In this document: piece by piece, positions 1 to 10,616 of the stretch | Layout: every line of letters starts with the position of its first letter | Numbering within the stretch: position 1 is the stretch's first letter | Source: Albugo candida | Lineage: Eukaryota; Oomycota; Peronosporomycetes; Albuginales | Reading direction: 5' to 3' | Assembly: GCA_040437565.1 (NCBI GenBank) | Contig: JBDOQK010000004.1 | Location: forward strand, 1 to 64,000 | DNA: 64,000 nucleotides | Notes under the pieces: generated by a model | The model's database searches: none | Seen by the model: the letters and a program-made list of their open reading frames with translations, nothing else | What the model was told of the DNA's origin: nothing | Position numbers and translations under genes: made by a program

Positions 1-391
1 ACCTGTGAAATTGGGCAAGATTTGATTGCATTAGTAACCTTACAAGTTTGATGTTGTCTCTACCAAACAAAACCTGAGTTGATATCACCAGCAGTAATGT
101 CAGCAACACGTGCGGAATTGAACGGTACGGAATAAGATGATGTGATCACACGTCGGATGACTCTTTATCTTTTACAGGATTCTGAAGAGGCTCGTGCGCC
201 GTGTAGGGATACGAAAAGTGTTCGTATATACATCCTCTTGCTCATCATGAAGCCGCAATACTCTTGGTTTGTAGAAATTGATACACAGTGCAAATAAATC
301 GCATTCTTCCTGGATTTTTGTGAGGGTCAACTGGCTCAATCGGCTTATATTCACCACTTGGTACTCTATTTGCAGATGCAGGAATTGACAT
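1..391 (-). CDS. Possible 5' part of an unidentified gene, cut by the left edge
   Basis: On the minus strand an ATG at 391-389 opens a frame beginning MSIPASANRVPSGEYKPIEP. It runs about 48 codons to a stop near 250. Further left, minus-strand stretches look coding in another frame, including VPFNSARVADITAGDINSG at about 60-125, and there are plausible AG acceptors between them. This suggests a multi-exon gene that starts at 391 and continues beyond position 1. I could not fix the intron borders and I do not recognise the family. Random open frames of this size do occur, so the call rests on the coding-like composition and the ATG. Confidence 0.3.
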
Positions 392-1928
392 AGTGTTGTA
401 AACCAAACTCGAATCTTTCAATCAAAATCCCGCGACAATGCATAATTGCATCAAATAGGTTCCGTCACCACAGCAATATTAAAAAAAGCTCAATATAAAA
501 TCCATTATCGATGTCCGGTACCGTTTGCACAGTATTAAGGTTATTTCACTGATGTGTGCTCAGAATGACTAAGAGAGCAAAGGATTGATTGGGACCCGTA
601 TATGTCAAGAGCAATTGATGCGACTGTACTATCCGTTCTGCTGTTATCGCAGTGCGATAAAATTTCTTCATGAAAGAGATGAATGCTCACAATATTAGCA
701 TACACGGATTTTATTAGGTTTGAATACGGCAGGCACGTGCTGAAGATCTGAAGCCTTCTTATTCTTGTTCTCACAATGTATGTGGGTCACCATACCGACA
801 AGGCCGTTATTATTAAAAAATCTAGCCACCGAATCAAACTCTCCCGACATGTTTGGAAGGACGCTCTCTGATACGCAGATGTCGGATGCCACCAGCGTAG
901 CTACCGATTATCCCAGCGTCCAAGAAATAGCATCTCAGACAGAGCGTAATCGCCTGATTCAGTTCAGAAGAGTCCAACTTTATGTCGGCCTATTTTCACC
1001 CTGCCAGAAAAGCGAAAATTACATCAGCACTTTTGCATTTATTGACTCATAATTGTAAACGCGCAGTCATCCGTCTTTCTCATGATTTCTCTCGTTGCTT
1101 TTGGAGCATCAGCATCAATATCAGCCTTCCTATTCTAGCTACCACCTCCACTGCCATCAGTCACCAGCTATTTCGTCTCCATTAGTGCATTTTCGTACTT
1201 TATCATATGCCGAGTCAATTTGAGGATTCTAGTTCGATTATTATAATTGCTTGGTAAGCAGGTTTTATGATCCCCATTCAAACATCCCAAGTGCGTGGGA
1301 AAGTAGGTTTTCCTGTCATCATTCGAATATTCTGAGTGCACGGTCAAGTTGAGCGTCGTACCCTAAACTTGGGAAGCGCTCTTGGTGTCGACTGCTGCCT
1401 TCAGTGAGGGTGGATGGACTGAAACCACAAACCCTTGCAAACGAGTACGAAGTTGACTGAAACGTCTAGTGTCGGTGTGGAACATCCCACGTTTCAACCC
1501 TAAGTTAACAAAACGATCATTCCGAATATATCAAGAGAATGCTCTGAGAGAAACTGCTCCAAAACATGTCGTGTGGTTATGTGGTCGACTGGCTTCACCT
1601 ATTCGCTGCAGCTGCAAACGCCCAATAAGGTGACTGCTCAAGTACTGACTATCTCTGACACGGCTCTGACTTGGAATTCTCTGATCGTGGAGTTATATGA
1701 CGATACTGAGTATCTGGGCTACATGGCGATCTGGATTATTAGATCAAAGAAATATGTCATTCTTGCCAACTCCGAGGGTTAAGCAAAAATGTCTCCCGTT
1801 AGAAAGTTCGAAAAGTTAGTGCAAAGCGATCGTTGTAATATAGGCGACTTTCTGAGAGTGGGACCGAAGCTGAACACATTCCTGCAACGGGAAAGTTGCT
1901 TTGTCCAATGATGAAAACGGTGACTTCA
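392..1928. other. No convincing gene; weak ORFs only
   Basis: Both strands hold only short frames. A plus-strand frame reaches a stop at 1052; its first ATG lies just before a stretch with many Ser/Thr (SDTQMSDATSVATDYPSVQE). Another at 1579-1782 (start MWSTGFTYSLQLQ, 67 aa) has an amphipathic look but no recognisable domain and no splice partners. The region is AT-rich. I would treat it as intergenic, with the possibility that the 1579-1782 frame is one exon of an unresolved gene. Confidence 0.45.
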
Positions 1929-1946
1929 ATCATTTCCAATTTCACC
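1929..1946 (+). promoter_or_regulatory. Oomycete-type initiator/flanking promoter candidate
   Basis: The sequence atcatttccaatttcacc lies about 35-52 bp before the ATG at 1981. It resembles the oomycete core promoter layout, in which an initiator of the TCATTYY type is followed closely by a CAATTT-like flanking region. The match is partial and was made by eye. The position just upstream of a predicted secreted-protein gene is what makes it credible. Confidence 0.4.
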
Positions 1947-1980
1947 TACAACACACAACAACTTAAACGTAGTCATCATA

Positions 1981-2547
1981 ATGTCCTGTACACATCGCTT
2001 GTATAGCAGCCGAATTGGTTTTTTATCTATGATCGCGTGTGGAGCAGTAATTCAGATGGCTGCTTCTACGCTTGTGTGTAGAACATTTGAACCCCTCGCC
2101 ACCCACTTTATCATTTCACAAATTGGAAACAAAGAACGCAAAGTCTTCCATATGTGGGGCACATGTCTTGGACAAGAAAATTATAAGAACTTTTACAATT
2201 ATAAAGTTGATGAAACACATAATATTTGGCTTGGAAAAAACTTCACTGCGACGGAAGAAGCAGTCAACAATTGTAAAAAGAACTTGAATGTGGGCTCGAA
2301 TGTGAACTTGGATGTGGAATTGCAAGTCATTTCGTTCATGGAATACGATTTGGTTATGAATGAAGCACTACGGAATCCCCTGTACGTCATGCCAGCTCGG
2401 ATTCGCCATGGACAGTATTCTCAAGTGAAAGATCTCTGTTGGGAAAAGAAGATTGTGGCCGTGCGAAAGATTTTCTTAAAGTTGGGAAACAAAATCAAAG
2501 GAAAAAATAGCCCAAAGTTGATAATCCACTCAAAGGAGCTCGACTGA
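1981..2547 (+). CDS. Small predicted secreted protein, 188 aa
   Basis: A single open frame of 189 codons including the stop. The N terminus (MSCTHRLYSSRIGFLSMIACG, then AVIQMAASTLVC) has a short basic start and a hydrophobic core of about residues 12-31, ending in small residues. This fits a signal peptide or signal anchor. The mature part is mixed and basic near the C terminus, with Lys-rich stretches (KLGNKIKGKN), and has four Cys after the signal. I see no RxLR or CHxC motif at the expected place and no known domain. In a plant-pathogenic oomycete such a gene would be an effector candidate, but that is inference. The ATG at 1981 is the first in frame and follows a promoter-like motif. Confidence 0.55.
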   Translation: MSCTHRLYSSRIGFLSMIACGAVIQMAASTLVCRTFEPLATHFIISQIGNKERKVFHMWGTCLGQENYKNFYNYKVDETHNIWLGKNFTATEEAVNNCKKNLNVGSNVNLDVELQVISFMEYDLVMNEALRNPLYVMPARIRHGQYSQVKDLCWEKKIVAVRKIFLKLGNKIKGKNSPKLIIHSKELD

Positions 2548-3365
2548 ACCGCTTTTGAATACAAAGAAAGAAAAATGCTTTGACTATTCTATTCTTATTC
2601 CCATGGACTCTAGAAGAAATTGCGACACAGACTCAACTGCGGTACATCGCAACGTGCCTTTGAGAAATAATGTCATCATTCGCATACCTTCCGACATTTT
2701 CTGTCCACATCGATAGTGACGTACAAGTCTCGAGGTAGACGATTGCTACGCTAAACGTTTGAAAGGGTCATAAGGTGACGAGAGTAATGAGAAGACTGGG
2801 AAGTATTGTCTAATTATCGAAATAGGTCACTACACAACATAAGCGTGCGGATGTTTCAGACAGAGGGGGAAATCCACAGTTGAAGGATAGAAACAAGGCC
2901 TCTATGTAAATTCAAGCTCACGCCTTACATCTTACAAGATGAATCGCCTCCAGCACGCTGACTATAAAAGGTTGATGATTTACATACATCGAAAATAGGA
3001 TAACAGGGAGTCGCTATAGCTTGTTACACCAGCTCACGATATGTAGGTAGTGTAAGGAGTGACATAGTGAAACTGAAGCAATTCTTGCTGCACTGATAAT
3101 ATTTTCCTTTTTCTAGGAATTACAGGCTGCTTTGTTCTATGGAAATGCGCCAACCAAGTTGTTTGAACGATAATTCGATTGACAGCATGGCCGTATTGAC
3201 CGGACACACGTACTTGATCGAAAAAGTATTAAATGCGTAGTGACCACTGATAAAAAACTCACTGAAGTCTTGTCGCAATGAATCGACGAGCATTACAACA
3301 AGCAGCCACCAATCCTTTTCTAGACGAGAGGCACTGCCTGAACAGAATGTCATTTGCAAGAAAGC
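2548..3365. other. No gene seen
   Basis: No plus-strand frame here looks coding. On the minus strand a frame of 82 codons (3120-3368) starts inside the left arm of the inverted repeat at 3366-3382. It has no recognised domain. A second minus-strand reading of about 3255-3365 in another frame (ILFRQCLSSRKGLVAACCNA) faintly resembles the later part of GET4, discussed under the GET4-like entry. Confidence 0.4.
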
Positions 3366-3409
3366 CATCGTTACCTTGTAGTTAGATGAATGACTACAAG
3401 GTAACGATG
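3366..3409. repeat. Perfect 17-bp inverted repeat with 10-bp spacer
   Basis: The left arm catcgttaccttgtagt (3366-3382) and right arm actacaaggtaacgatg (3393-3409) are exact reverse complements around a 10-bp spacer. The right arm lies within the first codons of the GET4-like frame. The left arm sits in a mirror-image frame on the other strand. The arms may be the footprint of a local inversion or of a foldback-type assembly join. Confidence 0.9.
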
Positions 3410-3642
3410 ATCACGGTGCTCTGCAGATGTATACGACATCGTTCATGCGGACAGTGAAAAGCGAAGAATCGGTGTATCAGCGAACTGAATATATCGAATT
3501 GGCTTCACAGGCTGCTAAGACACTGTTGAAGCATAAGCAAGCAAGTGCGGCAGCCGAAATAGCTAACTCAATGCTCACCGTCTTTCAGATTATCAATGCA
3601 CAAATGATGAGTATAGAAAAAGTTCGCGGCCATTTTTACTGA
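3394..3642 (+). pseudogene. GET4-like segment, apparently incomplete
   Basis: After a stop at 3391-3393 the plus frame reads LQGNDDHGALQMYTTSF, then YIELASQAAKTLLKHKQASA and AEIANSMLTVF, ending at a stop at 3640-3642. The G-N-x3-A-x-QMY pattern, followed by an A-x-x-LLKHxQ...AxxxANxML helix pair, matches the N-terminal alpha-solenoid of GET4. GET4 is the cytosolic factor that hands tail-anchored proteins to GET3. GET4 is normally about 300 residues; only about 80 are visible, no start codon precedes the match, and the expected downstream helices are not found on this strand. It could be one exon of a gene whose other exons I failed to find, or a broken copy. The inverted repeat touching its start favours a rearranged copy. 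Confidence 0.4.
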
Positions 3643-4289
3643 ACTCTGCAGAGGATCAGAAAATCACAGAACGATAAGAACGCTTCAGATCAAGTGAAAT
3701 GGTATTTGCCGCATAGCCAGCGCTCTATCAAACAACCGAATCAAACTTTCCACCAGCAGCACCTCCGTCTGTTCTTTAACTTGCAGCGTGCGACAGCAAC
3801 TTGACGATTTGCAGGAATCAGCGCCACGCATCTTCCACGGCTTTATATTATTATTTACTTACAATAGCTGTTGGAGTGATAGCTGGAGACTTTGTCGGCA
3901 TATTTAGCACCTCTTATCTGATGCATTGAAAAAGAAAGAGGCTCAATGCTGCAAACTCGCACTCGATACTTGTATTTCTGTGTTGTTATAGTCAAAAATA
4001 ATACAGCGGTGTCAGTGGCACATGGCAACATAAACACCCTCGATCATGACTGTGCCCTCCACCTGCTTGACTTTGCTTAGTCTACAGCGAATAAAGTGAT
4101 AAGCGGATGAATACTTAAAATTTTATCATCACCTCAAAGCATGATACGGAAGCTCGACGGTCACATTGACATCCAATAGCAGCTTCTGATACGGGAATTG
4201 ACGGAATTGGGGTCCAAGGCGTCAGTCAATTCTCAAAGTGCGAGTTGTATGCCGGCCATTTGAATGGTAAAAGCTCGGCAGCTGTGTGG
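3643..4289. other. No gene seen
   Basis: Between the GET4-like segment and the 3' end of the tRNA GTPase gene I find no frame with recognisable content on either strand. Short frames of up to 60 codons on the minus strand (3855-4037) have no domain and no splice context. Confidence 0.45.
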
Positions 4290-5970
4290 TCATTTTCCGA
4301 TACAGAATTCCTGAAAGATGACGTCTAACACTTGCTCTACATCCACGCGGCCGAGGATACGGCCAATACAATCAACCGCGCGACGCAAATGCTCTGCTGC
4401 AAACTCGCTTTCGTACGGATTGGCAAGAAACTCCTGCAGATAAGCAGTACAGTTCTCAAGATGTTGGCGATGACGTTCGCGTGTGATGATGCTTGCATCC
4501 GGCGACGATACTTTGGCTTGGACGCTTTCTCCAATTGTTTCGATTAGAGCGTCGATGCCGCTTCCTTTCAAACAAGAAATAAATTGAATACGCTCTGCTG
4601 AAATTGATGAGCGACTTGCAATCGACCGCCGAAGGTCCTCCAATGTGGATGCATCGTCTATCAAATCGCTTTTGTTGCACACAATGATCGTGTTTGCGTT
4701 CTCCACTTTTCCGAGATCTTCCCATTCGCTTTGGAACAACTAAACAGAGGATTTGGATGCTAAATAATTCGAGCACATAGGCAGAATCGCGGACGTACCT
4801 CTCCATCGACCATCAGTAAGCGAATGTCAGCCTCTTCTGCACACTCGCGTGCCCGTTCGACACCAATTTTTTCAATCACATTATCTGTTTCTCGTATTCC
4901 TGCTGTGTCGCACAAAACAACTGCATATCCTTTCAAATTCAGGGGCACTCGCACAATATCACGTGTGGTGCCCGCAATGGATGAAACGATCGCAGCAGGT
5001 CGTTGAGCAAGGTAATTCAAAAGACTACTTTTCCCGGCATTTGGTGGTCCAATAATGGCGACTTGAATACCATTCCGAAGTAATTCTCCTCTCCTTCCAT
5101 CGTTCAAGTGGTATTTCATACGTGACTGCAGGTCCTTTGCACGTTCGACCATTTTCGCATATGAGGAGTCAGTGACATCATCTTCGTCATCACCAAAATC
5201 TATCATGGCTTCCGTATACGCAAGAAAAGTGATAAGAGATTGCTGCCATTTTTCGAATGTCTCTCCATTGCGACCCGATAGCTGTCGTAGCGCTTGCGAT
5301 CTCTGAGACTCTGTTTCGGCACTCAAAAGGTCTGCTAGCGCTTCCACTTGCATGAGGTTCATTTTCTGATTTTCAAATGCTCGCTCAGTGAACTCGCCAG
5401 GCTCAGCGATTCGGTACCGCTATATAGAATTGATAGAACGATATATCGTTGGATGATGGACGTACTGGAACTGTTGATAACGCTTGTAATACACCAGAAA
5501 TCACAGCCGAACTCCCGTGAACCTGAAATTCAATGGTATCCTCCCCTGTGAAGCTTTATATATTGTTAGAGATGATTGTATTGTAACTAATAATAATATC
5601 GCATACCTTTTTGGTTCGGGAAAATGGAGAACAACGGCGTCGTCTAAATGCTCTTTAGTGACGGGATGATAGAGTTTGCGAAATGTCGCTCTGATAAAAT
5701 TATGGCAATCAAATGGTATGGGGACTGCTTCAACGTACTATACATTCTAGGTGCAAGTGCGGATTGCTTGGTTTGTTTACTGAGAGCATCGACGCACTGT
5801 GTTGCATCAGGACCTGATACACGAATGATTCCAACACCTGCACGTCCTTGAGCTGTAGATAAAGCGAAGATAGTGTCGTTTCGAGCGCGTTCCTTCATCG
5901 AGCACGTCCATCGAGCACAACTGAAGCGACTGGCTTTCGAAGCTGTATGGCGTATATTCATCATAATCAT
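4290..5970 (-). CDS. GTPBP3: tRNA uridine-5-carboxymethylaminomethyl modification GTPase (MnmE/MSS1/GTPBP3), mitochondrial
   Basis: Five exons join in frame to 489 aa: 5970-5744, 5690-5607, 5553-5466, 5419-4799 and 4739-4290, with introns of 46-59 nt. The N-terminal tetrahydrofolate-binding fold shows DTIFALST and [15 protein letters not shown], then [14 protein letters not shown] and [12 protein letters not shown]. The G domain shows [12 protein letters not shown] (P-loop), [15 protein letters not shown] (G3) and NKSD (G4). The C terminus ends in the diagnostic C-I-G-K. MnmE works with MnmG to modify the wobble uridine of mitochondrial tRNAs. The residues before DTIFALST are Arg/Ser-rich ([16 protein letters not shown]), consistent with a mitochondrial presequence. 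An in-frame ATG at 6090 is an alternative start. The bacterial protein is about 450 aa, so the length fits one with a presequence. Confidence 0.95.
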
Positions 5971-6753
5971 ACTTCTACGTGCTCTGTATTTCACAGAATA
6001 CAAGGCCCCTTCACTGATTGGCTGAAGTAGCCGATCAAAAATGGACTTTTGACACAAGTTGCGTTGCGGTAACGATAAGTACGGCGTCATTGATAATGTG
6101 AACGTCTTAAAGGCATCAGAAAAAGAAGGATTTTGATTGGTTCGGCTGGCGCAGCAACCATTCACAATCTTGAATACCGAAGGGGAATTTGTAGCTCTGT
6201 TATGACATGTAACCGATCTTTGATTGGTGGAATTTAATGTGAAGACTACAAAAATGCTAGCATCATTCTGCGGGACATAAAAACCGGTCCATATGGCGTC
6301 AATGCTTTCAAAACACTGAGTCTTGACGTTTTTGATAAACTCGAGCAATTTTAAGGACTGGACGATGCTCGTTGTGGAATGCTGCGAATGCTGAAGAAAA
6401 GCGAGCTATAGGATTCTTTTCCTGTAATAATTACAAATAAGCAGGATCTCACAAATGCAATAGGTTCGACAGAAGAATTGTTTCTCCCCGCCTTTAGTCA
6501 TCGTCGGTGGTTTCTCCAAGCGATCAGCGATGATGGCTATGCGAGAGTGAATCGGTTTCATGCAAATTTTGAGGATAATAATAATCGGAATTTATTCTAC
6601 ATGCAGAGAGCATATGGATTCTGTAATGAATCCACGCGATGAGACTTTTCATGCTGAAACGAAGATTGATTGTATTTGGAGTCGACCAAAGTAAAGTTTT
6701 GTTTCTTAACTGTCTTGCTATCAACACTAGTAATGCTCGCTATGATTCAGCTA
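5971..6753. other. Spacer between GTPBP3 and V-ATPase F genes
   Basis: The minus-strand frame of the GTPase stays open upstream to about 6350 without a good ATG except at 6090. This is either a longer presequence or chance. The rest (6357-6753) has no supported gene. Divergent or upstream promoter elements could not be recognised. Confidence 0.4.
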
Positions 6754-7222
6754 TCACGGCGTTTCTCCCAGCATGAGATTGACTCGTTTCATTATATAGT
6801 CTTTGGACGGGTCATACGGCGAATCTTTGCTTGGAATCTCTAATATTGTAGGAATAGTTTTGTCATAAGCTGTTAATAAGTGACGAATTTCTTCTGCAAT
6901 CTACATCGCAGAGCAAAGCGACAATGAGCGTACTTCAGCTGAATCGATCGCAAATACATGCCTGTTGAGTGATTAGTAGAATGGCTATATCATCCCGTGT
7001 GGTCAGCGTCCGAAATGTCGATTCAATCACCGAAATTGGTGTATCTGAAAACGGCAAAAAAAGTGAGCTTCTCGCGCAAAATAAATCACACAAAAGAGTA
7101 CTCGAATTTACAACAAGGAAATTGCATCCTTCTGCAGTGCGATGTCCTATTCCCGCCAATATAAAGCCTGTAACAGTGTCCTCATCGCCAATGACGGCGA
7201 CCAGCTTTGTTCCGTCACTCAT
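6754..7222 (-). CDS. VMA7: V-type proton ATPase subunit F
   Basis: Three exons (7222-7102, 7044-6962, 6900-6754) give 116 aa, close to the 119 aa usual for the family. Conserved blocks are LVAVIGDEDTVTGF, NFLVVNSNTP, TRDDIAILLITQQ, then IAEEIRHLL and TILEIPSKDSPYDPSKD. Subunit F sits in the central stalk of the V1 sector and couples ATP hydrolysis to proton pumping at vacuolar and endosomal membranes. Intron 1 (57 nt) is GT-AG. Intron 2 (6961-6901, 61 nt) must start with GC (CAG|GCATGT) to keep the conserved ITQQ-IAEE junction, so it is a GC-AG intron. The start ATG at 7222 gives the expected short N terminus MSDGTKLVAVIG. Confidence 0.96.
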
Positions 7223-7276
7223 ATCTTTAAGTCAACTTTAGCGTACTTTATCGTACTTATCACGACAGCTGATATT

Positions 7277-7376
7277 NNNNNNNNNNNNNNNNNNNNNNNN
7301 NNNNNNNNNNNNNNNNNNNNNNNNNNNNNNNNNNNNNNNNNNNNNNNNNNNNNNNNNNNNNNNNNNNNNNNNNNNN
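7277..7376. other. Assembly gap (100 N) with 15-bp duplicated flank
   Basis: The 15 bases before the gap (7262-7276) are identical to the 15 bases after it (7377-7391). The N run is therefore probably a failed overlap and not missing DNA. Confidence 0.85.
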
Positions 7377-7430
7377 ACGACAGCTGATATTCGTACTTTA
7401 CAAAGTACATGTTGGTACTTTAACGAGACA

Positions 7431-8784
7431 TGACCGCCCTGACGAATCATTCAAACAACTCTCGCTTGCTTCAAGGGCTTTTACCGCGTGAAACAGCGAC
7501 CGGAGAACCAAAAACGATTGCTCAGTACTACAATGCAGTGTCTAATCTGGTTGAAATCAATAGAAAGATTACAAAGCAACGGTATGCATGCAGAATCTCG
7601 TAAACAAAAATCATCTCAGCAAACCTGTGCGGCAGAAAATATAATCTAATACGTCGCTTCAAAGCATGCTATCACGGCTATGAATCCGTTATTAACCGAA
7701 CAAAAAGGGTGGACTCAAGGTGTAGTCTCTCTCTCTCTATTACTTTCAACAACCACGCACATTATCACAACTATCGGTAGATTTATCGCACAAACAAACG
7801 GAAGCAACAAATACTACCGGACCAGCAATCTGATACCAACAAGCAATCTAATTCCGGGAACTGAATTGAATGCATCGCCTTTAGGAGTCCGCCCAAACAT
7901 AGCCAACGCCGCTTTGCAGGCGCAAATACAGCAACGAACAGCCACATTGAAGCCTGTCCCACGCACGTAGAGCGTTTTTACTTGATCACTCCATCGGCGC
8001 TCACAGTACCGCGCTCTTATCATAGCATCCACAGACCCCGGTACCAAGACCTCCAGTCAAATTAATCCGATTTACCTCAAGCGATCAGACTATCGAATTG
8101 GAGCAACCGTTATGATCAGAGTATGCAGAGCACATTTTATAATTGTTATTTGATAACAGTCACTCACGTTTCGTCATGCAAAGCACACAGCAGATCTAGT
8201 AGCTTGCGGGGCACGCCAGCTTGTTGGAAAATCGGTATTTGTCAATTCATTACTAAAACATCTCGGTCTAAGTTCGGTTGATTCAGGGTCGAATCGTGAC
8301 GACACCACAAGTATACGGACAGGAATTGTACTCGGTTTATATAGACGAACATGAAGCACTTTTCCATGTACCGTTCAATTCGCTGGTTCTTGTCGGTGCA
8401 CCTAGAGAGTCTCCCCCACCAGCAGTGTCGGTAAGATGTGCGAAACGCACCTATGCGTTTCCTCTTAAGCAATATGGTACTTAGGCTGCGACGAGTACAA
8501 CAACCAGTACTGCTTCGTCCTACACACAGCCAACATCCAATTCAACTAGTAAAACCTCATTGGAGGAGACGAAATTGGAGCACTCGTTGCAGCTACATCG
8601 ACTGATGCAACAACAATATCGCGAAATTCAAGTGTTACAGCAACAGTACGCAGAAAGTAGAGTAATCAATCCCAGCGCTCTTCCAGCAATACAAAAAGAG
8701 CTGTCAAAGCTGCGATTAGTCCATTTGGCGCAAGTACAAACTTTAAAGAGCAAACAAGCTTTGGATTTATTAGGAAAGCAATAA
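7431..8784 (+). CDS. Unidentified multi-exon protein with a small beta-rich module and C-terminal coiled coil
   Basis: Exon 1 (7431-7581) starts MTALTNHSNNSRLLQGLLPR, ends ...INRKITKQ, and has a GTATGC donor. Later pieces are PVPRPPVKLIRFTSSDQTIE (near 8040-8100), then ADLVACGARQLVGKS, a splice across about 52 nt into GRIVTTPQVYGQELYSVYID and EALFHVPFNSLVLVGAP (to about 8427), and a last exon ending at the stop 8782-8784 with a Gln-rich coiled coil (LHRLMQQQYREIQVLQQQYA). The module 'G-x-I-x...Y-x-V...V-P' resembles a small chromo/Tudor-like or DIRP-adjacent barrel of chromatin proteins such as LIN9, but I cannot assign it. Borders of the middle exons (7620-8180) are not resolved. Strand and gene existence are more secure than the product. 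Confidence 0.5.
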
Positions 8785-8901
8785 TACTTAGTATTATGTG
8801 GTAGCCACTATTTGTAGCACCGTTTTGATTGATCAAAAGCTTATCTTTCTACCAATCAGCATCTTAGAGTCAGTCTTCATGTGTATAGCGCGCACACGAA
8901 G

Positions 8902-9825
8902 ATGAACTCAAACCCACTCTCAAGCAAGCTGGAAAAATGGAAAATTTGGCAGTATCAGGATCATCAGCATGAACCATGGGATGCGCAGCCCGCCTGTTAT
9001 TTGACTGATTTCATTCTCGCGCTACAAATGGCTTTGAACGTGTACAAGCTGTATCAACCTCATCCGATGCAGCATTTACATCGTGTCTGGTATACATTAT
9101 TTTTCGCAACGATGGGTATAGCGGCTTTTATTGGAGGTATACTTCATTTATATGCGAATGATCTATACACAGCCTTGCGCCATGAAGACTCGGAACAATT
9201 GACCTTACTGACAAAATTGCATATCTTTGGGTATTTCTCTGTGAAGGCTTCTCGAGTAGCATTAGACTCTTATATCTGGCTTCTTTGGCGAATCGTATTG
9301 ATCACTTTTGGAATGAATGCATACAGTCTTATATGCTGGACAGCAAGACGCCATCTACCGGCAGAAAAAGCTACGTATGTGCTTGGAGGATTTGGGCTAC
9401 TATACTTTATGATCGTTGTGCTGGCGCTTTACACAATGAATGCTGTCATGCTTTTATTCGGTTCTATACCTGCATTATGCTTTGGTGTACACAGTGTTAT
9501 ACAAGCTTGGAAACGATATAAAGTGGAAAGTGTACTGACAAGCGACGAATTCGAGCGAATCACTACTGCTGAATCTGACGAGTTTCGATACGACCGCAAG
9601 ATATTGCTGCTCGAAGGACTGATTTATGGTATATTTCTGGTCAGTTCCGCATGTCAAGCTGGCCGAGTAAGTCCGAGTAATCACTACTTCAATCACAACG
9701 CATTGAGTCATGTACTCACTGGCGTTGCCGCGCACTTGATGCTGCTCCATTATTACCGCAGCTGTATTTTAATGTCCACTACGATGAGTATAAGTAATAC
9801 TTCGAAAGATTCAAAGGCGTGCTAG
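8902..9825 (+). CDS. Multi-pass membrane protein, 307 aa, function unknown
   Basis: One exon. The first good ATG is at 8902 (MNSNPLSSKLEKWK). About seven to eight hydrophobic segments are visible: YLTDFILALQMALNVY, LFFATMGIAAFIGGILHLY, YIWLLWRIVLITFGMNAYSL, YVLGGFGLLYFMIVVLALY, AVMLLFGSIPALCFGVHSV, LIYGIFLVSSACQAG, and a last one after NHNALSHVLTG. The ending motif 'FNHNALSHVLTGVAAHLML' is like that of an uncharacterised family of seven-helix membrane proteins in which Asn-His and His-x-x-x-x-x-x-H patterns sit in the last helices. No signal peptide and no catalytic motif can be named with confidence. It may be a ceramidase- or PAQR-like helical protein, but this is a guess. Confidence 0.75.
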   Translation: MNSNPLSSKLEKWKIWQYQDHQHEPWDAQPACYLTDFILALQMALNVYKLYQPHPMQHLHRVWYTLFFATMGIAAFIGGILHLYANDLYTALRHEDSEQLTLLTKLHIFGYFSVKASRVALDSYIWLLWRIVLITFGMNAYSLICWTARRHLPAEKATYVLGGFGLLYFMIVVLALYTMNAVMLLFGSIPALCFGVHSVIQAWKRYKVESVLTSDEFERITTAESDEFRYDRKILLLEGLIYGIFLVSSACQAGRVSPSNHYFNHNALSHVLTGVAAHLMLLHYYRSCILMSTTMSISNTSKDSKAC

Positions 9826-10616
9826 GGAAAAGATATTTCATGTCATGTTATAGTCATGACTCGATAGACTTTTTGTTTGAATGAATTATCTGGACAATAG
9901 ACGCTGGTTGGAATCGCGAAGAAAATATATGTCACCCTTCAAACGGATGAATCATTCTCCAGGGACGCAATTACAAAGAGTGCTGGTGGATTAATAAGCA
10001 TAAAAATTGCTTGCACTCAGAAAAGGAAAAAAACCAGAAACAGTGCGGCTTCATCGTGTCAACAACATTCTCGGCCACTGTAAAATGTGATTAGCAAGAA
10101 AGCAATTATTTCCCTCGTCGCTTTTCGCTTTGTAATTGTGATATTCCTTTTGAAGAGAAGTTGTTGTACGTAATTCTGTCGTCTTTGTGTCGCTTTGATG
10201 CAATTGATAGAAACGCGTATTTTTACTCGACGTTTCAGAATATCGAGTGCTTTTGACAAAATTGTGACGGAAGGAAGTCATTGGGTAGTATAGCCACAGT
10301 GAAAACTTCAGTAAGGTGTGAATCGAATGAATGCTTCTAAGGTATCAATTTTAACATAAACATAACTGTGGGCACCGAATCCAAATGACAAAACACTCGC
10401 ACTTCAATCACTCGAGAGTTATAGTTGCCAGCAAGCAAAAAAAGAAAAGTAAGGAGTTATATCTCCCACAGGATCCTTGTCAATAACTTCAAATCTATCG
10501 TTGCTGAAAAGATTACAAATGCAATGTGGAAACAACATAAAAATTGATTGAAAGAAAGCGATATCCTACCTCCAAATCGATTACGCACATTCATCATTTC
10601 CTAAAACGGCTCATTA
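9826..10616. other. Spacer with coding-like minus-strand fragments
   Basis: Minus-strand stretches that look coding are: a start MMNVRNRFG at 10597 followed by a GTAGGA donor, DRFEVIDKDP near 10475-10510, and a segment FGAHSYVYVKIDTLEAF ending at a stop at 10308-10310. A 76-codon frame follows at 10051-10281. I could not find a splice scheme that joins them in phase, and no family is recognised. A small unidentified minus-strand gene is possible here. Confidence 0.3.

Noticed and set aside
7725-7742. A short CT-repeat (ctctctctctct) in the 7.4-8.8 kb gene
   Set aside because: Short dinucleotide run with no apparent function, probably intronic or a chance microsatellite.
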